Notes: generated from the letters alone by a model not told the origin. DNA of 5,569 nucleotides from Winogradskyella sp. (GCA_030149115.1 JASBSE010000047.1:1-5569), one strand, 5' to 3'; numbered from the stretch's first letter, positions 1-5,541 are shown. A program made the numbers and translations.

Positions 1-78
1 GCACCTATGCAAAAGCTCGTTGTGCAAATGAAGGATGAGCTCGAAAAAATAAAGGAACAATTATTGAATGTGCTTTAA
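1..78 (+). CDS. yicC: YicC-family protein, C-terminal end only (partial)
   Basis: The window opens inside this gene in frame 1. The last 25 codons are visible, reading APMQKLVVQMKDELEKIKEQ and then LLNVL, followed by TAA at 76-78. The charged helical ending with VVQMKDELEKIKEQ matches the C-terminal DUF1732 end of YicC-like proteins as I know them from Bacteroidota. E. coli YicC has been linked to endoribonuclease activity and small-RNA decay, but nothing in this fragment tests that. The next gene, gmk, starts 16 bases after the stop, and yicC directly before gmk is a common order, which supports the call and suggests co-transcription. The catalytic part and the start lie outside the window. 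Identification rests on a short tail plus gene order. Confidence 0.82.
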   Translation, partial: APMQKLVVQMKDELEKIKEQLLNVL

Positions 79-94
79 TTAAAAACAAATCTAC

Positions 95-685
95 GTGTCT
101 AAAGAAGAATTAAAAAAACAAGGCAAGCTTATTGTATTTTCGGCACCTTCAGGTTCTGGTAAAACCACAATTGTTCGTCATTTATTAAAACAACCCGAAT
201 TAAATTTAGAGTTTTCAATATCTGCCACCTCTCGTGAACCTCGTGGTAACGAAGTGCATGGTAAAGATTATTATTACCTCTCGCTAAAAGAATTTAAAAA
301 TAAAATTAAGAACGACGAATTCTTAGAGTGGGAAGAAGTATACAGAGATAACTTTTACGGCACTTTAAAAACGGAAATTGAACGTATTTGGACACAAGGA
401 AAGCATGTTATTTTTGATATTGATGTCTCTGGTGGTCTACGCATAAAACGAAAATTTCCAGAGCAAACTCTTGCTGTGTTTGTAAAACCACCCGATTTAA
501 ATGAACTGGTAAGACGTCTTAAAGATCGTGGTGAAGAAAGTCCAGAAAAAATAAGTATGCGTGTTGCAAAAGCACCTGCAGAATTAGCAACCGCTCCACT
601 TTTTGATGAAATTGTAGTGAACTCTAATTTGGACGAAGCGCTAGAAAATGCTTATAAACTGGTGTCTGATTTTATCAAAAAATAA
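95..685 (+). CDS. gmk: Guanylate kinase (GMP kinase)
   Basis: Guanylate kinase transfers phosphate from ATP to GMP to give GDP, an essential cytosolic step of guanine nucleotide synthesis and salvage. The 196-aa product is of usual family length. It has a P-loop APSGSGKT (residues 17-24), then the GMP-binding segment with S41, T45-S46-R47, R50 and E53-x-x-G-x-D-Y-Y (53-60). This is followed by EWEEVYRDNFYGT (78-90), whose Tyr and Thr contact the GMP phosphate in characterised enzymes, and FDIDVSGG (107-114). The lid-type region has RLKDRGEESPEKISMR. The start is GTG at 95: an in-frame TAA lies at 80-82, and the next in-frame ATG is far inside the protein, so no ATG start is possible. There is no Shine-Dalgarno sequence, as is usual in this phylum. 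The gene lies 16 bases after yicC and 83 bases before nadD and is probably co-transcribed with both. The P-loop and GMP-site residues all look intact. Confidence 0.97.
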   Translation: MSKEELKKQGKLIVFSAPSGSGKTTIVRHLLKQPELNLEFSISATSREPRGNEVHGKDYYYLSLKEFKNKIKNDEFLEWEEVYRDNFYGTLKTEIERIWTQGKHVIFDIDVSGGLRIKRKFPEQTLAVFVKPPDLNELVRRLKDRGEESPEKISMRVAKAPAELATAPLFDEIVVNSNLDEALENAYKLVSDFIKK

Positions 686-695
686 ATATTAATCT

Positions 696-722
696 GTCAC
701 CCTGAACTTGTTTCAGGGTCTT
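696..722 (+). repeat. REP-like palindrome, family A copy 1
   Basis: A 27-base element begins 10 bases after the gmk stop. It folds into an 8-bp perfect stem, ACCCTGAA (699-706) with TTCAGGGT (712-719), around the loop CTTGT. The foot reads GTC on the 5' side and CT on the 3' side. Its reverse complement occurs at 734-760 with 20 of 27 positions identical and two compensatory stem changes. I recall this kind of sequence (GTCA...CTGAACTTGTTTCAG...TCT) as a common interspersed repeat in flavobacterial genomes. That is memory, not a search result. Confidence 0.8.
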
Positions 723-730
723 AATTTTTT
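699..730 (+). terminator. Possible weak intrinsic terminator after gmk
   Basis: The 8-bp stem at 699-719 is followed by CTTAA and then six T residues (725-730). The T run sits five bases from the stem, so this is not a textbook intrinsic terminator. It could partly reduce read-through from gmk into nadD. The same hairpin is better explained as one half of an inverted repeat pair. Confidence 0.3.
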
Positions 731-733
731 AAA

Positions 734-760
734 TAGATGCTGAAACATTTTCAGCATGAT
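734..760 (-). repeat. REP-like palindrome, family A copy 2 (inverted)
   Basis: This is an inverted copy of the element at 696-722. The stem ATGCTGAAA (737-745) pairs with TTTCAGCAT (749-757). Read on the minus strand it begins ATCATGCTGAA and ends in the same TCT foot. Two stem pairs differ from copy 1 (C-G to T-A, and C-G to G-C) with pairing kept. It ends 8 bases before the nadD start codon, so in the mRNA the hairpin lies close to the nadD translation start and could affect it. That effect is inference. Confidence 0.78.
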
Positions 761-768
761 AAAATATT

Positions 769-1347
769 ATGAAAATAGGTCTTTACTTCGGCACATTTAA
801 CCCAATACACATTGGTCATTTAACGATTGCAAACCACCTTGCTGAACACAGTGATTTAGACCAAATTTGGTTTGTAGTAACACCTCAAAGTCCATTCAAG
901 AAAAAAAGTAGCCTTCTAGATAATAGACAACGCTATGAAATGGTTTACCGAGCAACAGAAAACTATTTAAAATTAAAACCTAGCGATATAGAATTTGGAT
1001 TAAAACAACCCAACTACACCATAGACACACTTATCTATCTTGAAGAAAAATTTCCGGATTATGAATTTGCCCTAATCATGGGAGAAGACAATTTAAAGAG
1101 CTTTCATAAATGGAAAAACTATGAGTTAATACTAGAGAATTACAGTGTTTATGTATATCCTCGTATATCTGAAGGCAAAACAGATACTCAGTTTAAAGAT
1201 CACCCAAAAATTCATCATGTAGCAGCTCCAATAATGGAAATTTCTTCAACATTTATTAGAAATTCTATTAAAGAAGGGAAAAATGTTCGTCCTATGTTAC
1301 CTCACTCAGTTTGGGAATACATAGACGAAATGAATTTTTATAAGTAA
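769..1347 (+). CDS. nadD: Nicotinate-nucleotide adenylyltransferase (NaMN adenylyltransferase)
   Basis: NadD joins ATP and nicotinate mononucleotide to form deamido-NAD and pyrophosphate, the shared step of de novo and salvage NAD synthesis in the cytosol. The 192-aa length is normal. The N-terminus has GTFNPIHIGH (residues 8-17), the adenylyltransferase (H/T)xGH ATP-binding motif. PQSPFKKK (39-46) and MGEDNLKSFHKWK (104-116) match the substrate-loop and conserved Asp/Trp regions of the family. ISSTFIR (158-164) is the second ATP-binding signature, followed by the usual V-R-P-M-L-P-H-S-V-W-E-Y-I ending. The start is ATG at 769, at the expected distance from the HIGH motif, with no Shine-Dalgarno sequence. 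It follows gmk after 83 bases filled by two hairpins, and I see no TAnnTTTG promoter in that gap. The codons for PIHIGHL are identical to those in metG (see findings). Confidence 0.96.
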   Translation: MKIGLYFGTFNPIHIGHLTIANHLAEHSDLDQIWFVVTPQSPFKKKSSLLDNRQRYEMVYRATENYLKLKPSDIEFGLKQPNYTIDTLIYLEEKFPDYEFALIMGEDNLKSFHKWKNYELILENYSVYVYPRISEGKTDTQFKDHPKIHHVAAPIMEISSTFIRNSIKEGKNVRPMLPHSVWEYIDEMNFYK

Positions 1348-1348
1348 A

Positions 1349-1370
1349 ATTCCTTCTCATGCAGGAATCT
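1349..1370 (+). repeat. REP-like palindrome, family B copy 1
   Basis: The palindrome starts one base after the nadD TAA. ATTCCT (1349-1354) pairs with AGGAAT (1363-1368). An inner T/C mismatch is followed by a C-G pair around the loop TCAT, so 7 of 8 stem positions pair. The 3' foot is CT, giving ...GGAATCT. The 5' arm has drifted from the likely ancestral form ATTCCTGCGAAAGCAGGAAT, which I inferred from the three copies here. No U tract follows, so terminator function is doubtful. Confidence 0.7.
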
Positions 1371-1440
1371 CTTAGCTTTAAGACATATACCTTTTGAAAT
1401 TACTGGTATTACTTTGATGAAAATTTTGAGATAAACTTTG

Positions 1441-1462
1441 AGATTCCCACTTTCGTGGGAAT
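1441..1462 (-). repeat. REP-like palindrome, family B copy 2 (inverted)
   Basis: This is the inverted partner of the copy at 1349-1370. On the minus strand it reads ATTCCCACGAAAGTGGGAAT followed by CT: a perfect 8-bp stem (1443-1450 with 1455-1462) closed by a GAAA loop. Its first base is also the last base of the yraN TAA stop. Two stem pairs differ from copy 3 with pairing kept. It lies between the convergent genes nadD and yraN. No U tract follows on either strand. Confidence 0.78.
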
Positions 1463-1821
1463 TAAAAATGATAAAAAGCATTTTCTAAATGCTCAATCTT
1501 ATAGTCTTTGTTTTCTTTGACAATGGCAATAATATCGAACCTAACCTCTACATCTAAGTCGTTTTCTGTTACATACTCGTCAACTGCTTTTACGAGGTTT
1601 TTTATTTGCTTTGGCTTTACAAAATCCTGAGGATTGCCAAACTCTAACGAACTTCTGGTTTTTACCTCAACAATTGCCAAAATATCACCTTTTTGGGCAA
1701 TAATATCAACTTCGGCTTTATCAAAACGGTAATTACGCTCCACAATATCGTAGCTGTTTTCAACTAGAAAATCCACTGCTAATTGTTCACCTTTTTTACC
1801 AAGTTCGTTGTGTTGTGCCAT
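1462..1821 (-). CDS. yraN: YraN/UPF0102-family nuclease-fold protein
   Basis: This 119-aa protein matches the YraN (UPF0102) family in length and motif order. LGKKGEQLAVDFL (residues 7-19) forms the N-terminal helix. ERNYRFDKAEVDII (28-41) leads to E37 and D39, and AIVEVKTR (49-56) supplies E52 and K54. Together these resemble a PD-(D/E)xK metal-binding nuclease core. VRFDIIAIV near residues 93-101 is the typical C-terminal strand. The family is related to Holliday-junction resolvase-type folds, but its cellular role is unclear; a DNA processing or repair role is inference. The ATG at 1821 fits the usual family N-terminus. The gene lies 26 bases downstream of the LD-carboxypeptidase gene, and that gap is filled by a palindrome. 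It is convergent with nadD. Confidence 0.92.
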   Translation of the reverse strand: MAQHNELGKKGEQLAVDFLVENSYDIVERNYRFDKAEVDIIAQKGDILAIVEVKTRSSLEFGNPQDFVKPKQIKNLVKAVDEYVTENDLDVEVRFDIIAIVKENKDYKIEHLENAFYHF

Positions 1822-1826
1822 GTTAA

Positions 1827-1848
1827 CTTCTTGTGAAAGCAGGAATCT
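1827..1848 (+). repeat. REP-like palindrome, family B copy 3
   Basis: CTTCTTGTGAAAGCAGGAAT (1827-1846) plus CT fills nearly the whole 26-base gap between the carboxypeptidase stop and the yraN start. Seven stem positions pair (1828-1834 with 1839-1845) around a GAAA loop, two of them as G-U wobbles on the plus-strand RNA. On the transcribed minus strand those two become A-C mismatches, so the hairpin is weaker in the actual mRNA. Its edge lies one base from the carboxypeptidase TAA, and the other end is 5 bases before the yraN ATG. Confidence 0.7.
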
Positions 1849-2870
1849 TATTTAAAATACAAACTACTCTTTTCCTTCCCAACCTTCAACTCAACTGTTC
1901 TACCCAAAACCAAGGCTCTGTTATCATCTTCGTGACCAGCTGGCATGTTAAATGCTATAGGGAAATCATACTCCGCTAAAGCATCTAATATCAATTGTTC
2001 TACAGAGGTTCCCCAAAGGGTTGTGTTTTTTCTCAGTTTAGACATATCACCCACAACCAACCCATTAAGATTTTCAAAATAACCTGCACGCTTCATACTT
2101 TGTAGCATACGATCTATATGATATTTGTACTCTCCTATTTCTTCAATAAAGAGAATTTTTCCAGAGGTATCTAAACTTGTATCAGAACCCAACATGGTAT
2201 GGAGTATCGTTAAATTTCCACCAATCAATTGACCTTTCGCTTCACCTTCTCGGTTATATTTAGAACCTTCTAAATCATAATTTGGTGGATTACCAAACAA
2301 GGCAGCTTTAAACGTATCTACAGATTCTTGTACTTCAGTAATATCTTGAGTTAAGCTTACACACATTAGCGCATGTAAAGATTCAAAACCTTGGTTGTGT
2401 AGTTGATTATGCAATGCTGTGATATCGCTGTAACCGATAATCCACTTAGGATTCTCTTTTAGTTTTGTGTAATCTAATTTATCTAAAATCCTTACTGTAC
2501 CGTAGCCTCCTCTTGCACACCAAATGGCACTAATTGTAGGATCGTCCATTGCTTTTTGCAAATCTTCGCAACGTTCTGCATCAGTACCTGCAAAATGATC
2601 TGCCTTACTGAATACATGCTCACCAACAATAGCATTTAATCCCCAATCTTTTAACAAATCTACCGCTTGTTGTACTTCTCGGTCTCTATTTTTTAAAATT
2701 CCTGATGGTGCTACAATAGCAACAGTATCACCTGCTTTTAAGTATGCTGGTCTTATGAGTGTATCGTTCATTTTAAATGAATTATCTGTTTGATTTTGAG
2801 CATAAGCATATTGAATTATACCAAAACTAAGCGTAAAATAAAGAAGTAGTATTGAGTTTTTCAAGTCCAT
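1848..2870 (-). CDS. Exported LD-carboxypeptidase (peptidase family S66, LdcA/MccF type)
   Basis: S66 LD-carboxypeptidases remove the terminal D-Ala from murein tetrapeptides; relatives include MccF, which cleaves microcin C7. The 340-aa product starts with a signal peptide: a Lys at residue 4, a hydrophobic stretch (7-21) and AYA before Q25, a plausible cleavage site. It therefore probably acts in the periplasm, unlike cytosolic E. coli LdcA. The mature part has YLKAGDTVAIVAPSG (43-57), CARGGYG (118-124) and the nucleophile motif GYSD with Ser148. FIEEIGE (241-247) holds the likely catalytic Glu243, and PAGH (310-313) holds the likely His313. All three triad residues are present. The start is ATG at 2870. 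Met34, just after the signal peptide, could give a 307-aa cytosolic form, but the clean signal peptide favours the long form. The gene is divergent from metG and probably co-transcribed with yraN. The exact substrate is not shown by the sequence. Confidence 0.9.
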   Translation of the reverse strand: MDLKNSILLLYFTLSFGIIQYAYAQNQTDNSFKMNDTLIRPAYLKAGDTVAIVAPSGILKNRDREVQQAVDLLKDWGLNAIVGEHVFSKADHFAGTDAERCEDLQKAMDDPTISAIWCARGGYGTVRILDKLDYTKLKENPKWIIGYSDITALHNQLHNQGFESLHALMCVSLTQDITEVQESVDTFKAALFGNPPNYDLEGSKYNREGEAKGQLIGGNLTILHTMLGSDTSLDTSGKILFIEEIGEYKYHIDRMLQSMKRAGYFENLNGLVVGDMSKLRKNTTLWGTSVEQLILDALAEYDFPIAFNMPAGHEDDNRALVLGRTVELKVGKEKSSLYFK

Positions 2871-2885
2871 AAAAACTGCTTTTTG

Positions 2886-2893
2886 TAAATGTA
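2886..2893 (-). promoter_or_regulatory. Weak candidate -7 element for the LD-carboxypeptidase gene
   Basis: On the minus strand this reads TACATTTA, which matches TAnnTTTG except for the last base. It lies 15 bases before the ATG at 2870, a plausible position. No TTG-type -33 element is seen at the right distance. It overlaps the 12-bp palindrome at 2887-2898. Confidence 0.3.
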
Positions 2894-2898
2894 CATTT
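2887..2898. promoter_or_regulatory. Perfect 12-bp palindrome, possible operator
   Basis: AAATGTACATTT is a perfect inverted repeat with no spacer. It lies in the 82-bp region between the divergent carboxypeptidase and metG genes and overlaps the weak -7 candidate of the former. A dimeric regulator could bind here. In such A+T-rich DNA, chance is a real alternative, and no second copy was seen in the window. Confidence 0.3.
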
Positions 2899-2923
2899 TT
2901 TTTAGAACTGTATATATATTACG

Positions 2924-2931
2924 TACTTTTG
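2924..2931 (+). promoter_or_regulatory. metG promoter, Bacteroidota-type -7 element
   Basis: TACTTTTG is an exact match to the Bacteroidota -7 consensus TAnnTTTG. It ends 21 bases before the ATG at 2953, leaving a short leader of roughly 15 bases. The upstream -33 element is poor: TTTAG (2901-2905) is about where a TTG would be expected. The element contains an in-frame TTG (2929-2931) that could be mistaken for the metG start. Confidence 0.65.
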
Positions 2932-2952
2932 TGGCTTCAAATAATTGAGATT

Positions 2953-5019
2953 ATGCCAAAGAGATATACCATTACAGCTGCTTTACCATACACTAATGGC
3001 CCAATACACATTGGTCATTTAGCAGGTGTTTATGTGCCAGCAGATATTTATTCGAGATATTTAAGATTAACAGGTAATGATGTGGCTTTTATTTGTGGTA
3101 GTGATGAGCATGGAGTTCCTATTACAATTAAAGCAAAAAAAGAAGGTGTTACACCTCAGGATATTGTAGATAAGTATCATGCGATTATCAAGCAATCATT
3201 TGAAGATTTTGGTATTTCTTTTGACAATTATTCTCGTACCTCAGCAAAAATTCACCACGAAACAGCTTCAGAATTCTTTAAAACCCTTTATGATAAAAAC
3301 GAGTTTGTGGAAGAAGTATCTGAGCAATTATATGATGAAGAAGCGAATCAGTTCTTGGCAGATCGTTTTGTTATTGGTACGTGCCCAAAATGTGGCTATG
3401 AAGAAGCCTACGGTGACCAATGTGAGAATTGCGGAACCAGTCATAATGCTACAGACTTAATAAATCCGAAGTCTGCCATTACAGGAAATACACCAACGTT
3501 GAAAGAAACTAAACACTGGTTTTTACCTTTAAATAAGCACGAAGAATTTTTACGTGAGTGGATACTAAAAGGACATAAAAAAGACTGGAAACCTAACGTT
3601 TATGGACAAGTAAAATCTTGGATTGATGACGGATTACGTCCTAGAGCTGTAACCAGAGATTTAGATTGGGGAATTCCTGTTCCTGTAGAAGGTGGTGAAG
3701 GCAAAGTCCTTTATGTTTGGTTCGATGCTCCTATTGGATATATTTCTGCCACAAAGGAATGGGCAGAACGTGTAGGCAAAAATTGGGAAGATTACTGGAA
3801 AAACGAAGACACCAAACTAGTACACTTTATTGGTAAGGATAATATTGTATTTCACTGTATCATTTTTCCATCAATGTTAAAGGCTGAAGGTTCCTACATT
3901 TTACCAGATAATGTACCTGCCAACGAGTTTTTAAATTTGGAAGGCAACAAACTTTCAACCTCAAAAAACTGGGCGGTTTGGTTACCTGAGTATTTAGAAG
4001 ATTTTCCAAATCAGCAAGATATATTGCGTTATGCCTTAACAGCTAATGCACCAGAAACTAAAGACAATGATTTTACGTGGAAAGATTTCCAAGCTAGAAA
4101 TAACAATGAGTTGGTGGCTATTTTTGGTAATTTCATTAATCGTGTTGCTGTACTAACCAACAAATATTACAATGGAGAAATTCCACAACCAGCAGAATTT
4201 AAAGCTATAGACGAGGAAACCTTGGCGGCTGTAAAAGCGTATCCTGCGGTAATTGCAAGTTCTATTGAGCGTTATCGCTTTAGAGAAGGTAGCCAAGAAC
4301 TTATGAATTTAGCACGTCTCGGAAACAAGTATTTAGCAGACGAAGAGCCTTGGAAAACTATAAAAACAGACGAAGAACGCACTAAAACCGTAATGTTTGT
4401 GGCTTTACAAATTGCATCAGCTTTAGCAGTGTTAAGTGAACCGTTTTTACCGTTTACGTCTAATAAATTGAAATCAATTTTAAATCACGCTGAACTTGAT
4501 TCTGAATTGATCTGGGAAGACATTTCAACAAAAGACGTTTTACTTCCTGCAGGTCACAGCATCCAATCCGGAAAACCAGAATTGTTATTTTCAAAGATTG
4601 AAGATGAGACCATACAAAAGCAATTAGATAAGCTTGAAGCCAGTAAAAAAGCCAACGAAGCTGCTAACAAAAAAGTAGAGCCTCAAAAAGACGAAATTAC
4701 TTTTGATGATTTCACAAAATTAGACCTTCGTGTAGGTACCATTTTAGAGGCTGAAAAAATGCCAAAAACCAAAAAATTATTGGTACTTAAAGTTGATACT
4801 GGTATCGATACACGTACTATTGTTTCTGGTATTGCTGAAAGTTTTTCACCGGAAGAGGTCATCGGTAAACGTGTTACGGTTTTAGTCAACTTAGCACCAA
4901 GAAAACTGCGAGGGGTGGAAAGTCAAGGTATGATTTTAATGACTGAAGACGAAAGTGGCAATTTAGTGTTTGTAAATCCTAATATTGAGGGTGTTGCCAA
5001 TGGACTGAAGATAAGTTAA
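2953..5019 (+). CDS. metG: Methionyl-tRNA synthetase with C-terminal tRNA-binding domain
   Basis: MetG charges tRNA-Met and initiator tRNA with methionine in the cytosol. The product is 688 aa from ATG 2953. This start gives MPKRYTITAALPYTNGPIHI, the normal flavobacterial N-terminus; an in-frame TTG at 2929 would lie inside the -7 promoter element and is rejected. The catalytic Rossmann fold has the HIGH motif at residues 19-22. A zinc knuckle has C144, C147, C157 and C160 (CPKC and CENC). The second ATP motif is KLSTS (333-337) instead of KMSKS, which I recall as usual in this phylum. The helical anticodon-binding domain includes GNFINR (392-397) and EEPW with W467. A Lys/Ala/Glu-rich linker (about 556-580) leads to an EMAPII/Trbp111-type tRNA-binding domain (582-688) that usually also mediates dimerisation. 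The gene is complete with no sign of damage. No clear terminator follows. Confidence 0.98.
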   Translation: MPKRYTITAALPYTNGPIHIGHLAGVYVPADIYSRYLRLTGNDVAFICGSDEHGVPITIKAKKEGVTPQDIVDKYHAIIKQSFEDFGISFDNYSRTSAKIHHETASEFFKTLYDKNEFVEEVSEQLYDEEANQFLADRFVIGTCPKCGYEEAYGDQCENCGTSHNATDLINPKSAITGNTPTLKETKHWFLPLNKHEEFLREWILKGHKKDWKPNVYGQVKSWIDDGLRPRAVTRDLDWGIPVPVEGGEGKVLYVWFDAPIGYISATKEWAERVGKNWEDYWKNEDTKLVHFIGKDNIVFHCIIFPSMLKAEGSYILPDNVPANEFLNLEGNKLSTSKNWAVWLPEYLEDFPNQQDILRYALTANAPETKDNDFTWKDFQARNNNELVAIFGNFINRVAVLTNKYYNGEIPQPAEFKAIDEETLAAVKAYPAVIASSIERYRFREGSQELMNLARLGNKYLADEEPWKTIKTDEERTKTVMFVALQIASALAVLSEPFLPFTSNKLKSILNHAELDSELIWEDISTKDVLLPAGHSIQSGKPELLFSKIEDETIQKQLDKLEASKKANEAANKKVEPQKDEITFDDFTKLDLRVGTILEAEKMPKTKKLLVLKVDTGIDTRTIVSGIAESFSPEEVIGKRVTVLVNLAPRKLRGVESQGMILMTEDESGNLVFVNPNIEGVANGLKIS

Positions 5020-5077
5020 CAACTCAGATATTTCACATAGAAATCAGAAATTTGATAGTCTTCAGCATTTTGATCAA
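5020..5077. other. Convergent intergenic gap without a recognisable element
   Basis: This 58-base A+T-rich gap separates the 3' ends of metG and the membrane-protein gene. It holds only a 5-bp stem, ATTTC (5030-5034) with GAAAT (5040-5044), and the 8-bp palindrome TTGATCAA (5070-5077). Neither makes a convincing terminator. None of the family A or B palindromes occurs here, although the other convergent gap, between nadD and yraN, has two. Confidence 0.5.
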
Positions 5078-5518
5078 TTAATTTTTGAACATAACTAAGT
5101 TTTTATCATCAAAGCTTACTTCATATAACACATTTATAAACGTGGCTTTATGTAAAAAAATGATCTGAGAATGTTGTATTTGATTATATATATGCTCTGA
5201 AACATTAATACTACCATTACTGGTTTTTAACTTAAATTTTGTAGAACTTCTATTAGAGGTTATCTTCAGTTTATCCTTCACCTGAGCTTTAGTAACTGTT
5301 TTTAGGAACCCATTACGACTAAATTTCGCATATTGATTGAATTTAATCAGTACTTTGATTGCATAATAAACCAATGCAATAACCAACGGAATTAGAAATA
5401 TAAATATGCCTTTCCAAAGCACAAATAGCAAGATTGTAATAGGTATAAGAAACATTAAGTCTTTTCTAATAGACTTAAAAAAAACCTTTTTTACCAATTC
5501 TACGTCCTTTGTTCTCAT
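5078..5518 (-). CDS. Small membrane protein of unknown function (two transmembrane helices)
   Basis: I do not recognise this protein. From ATG 5518 it has 146 residues: a basic N-terminus (K4, K10, K11, K15, R18, K19) and two hydrophobic helices, about 20-35 and 38-58, separated by only a Lys-Gly turn. A Lys-rich, probably beta-rich C-terminal domain (about 70-146) follows. Positive charges on both flanks suggest a helical hairpin with both ends in the cytoplasm. The start is uncertain. GTG at 5542 would add eight residues, and the frame stays open to the window edge at 5569 with no stop, so the gene could begin outside. I chose ATG 5518 because a near-consensus -7 element ends 23 bases upstream, much like the metG spacing. 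The gene is convergent with metG. Composition resembles its neighbours, with no sign of transfer. The two-helix layout is generic and gives no function. Confidence 0.7.
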   Translation of the reverse strand: MRTKDVELVKKVFFKSIRKDLMFLIPITILLFVLWKGIFIFLIPLVIALVYYAIKVLIKFNQYAKFSRNGFLKTVTKAQVKDKLKITSNRSSTKFKLKTSNGSINVSEHIYNQIQHSQIIFLHKATFINVLYEVSFDDKNLVMFKN

Positions 5519-5541
5519 AGGTACAGACTTTTCATTAGGCA

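Noticed and set aside
95..97. GTG start of gmk as a sign of a broken gene
   Set aside because: The frame is intact, starts just before the P-loop at normal family distance, and GTG is a regular start codon.
333..337. KLSTS in place of KMSKS in MetG (residue numbers of the protein) as a sign of a defective enzyme
   Set aside because: I recall KISTS/KLSTS-type motifs as usual in Bacteroidota MetRS, and all other catalytic and zinc residues are present.
1348..1461. Hidden small gene or CRISPR-like array between nadD and yraN
   Set aside because: There is no convincing open frame. The two repeats are inverted, self-palindromic and only a pair, which fits REP-like hairpins and not spaced direct repeats.
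3179..3460. Open frame of 93 codons on + inside metG
   Set aside because: It lies wholly within metG in another frame and has no recognisable motif. The metG frame there encodes conserved catalytic-domain sequence and the zinc knuckle.
4683..4889. Open frame of 68 codons on - inside metG
   Set aside because: It is antisense to the conserved tRNA-binding domain of MetG, with no promoter and no sensible protein features.
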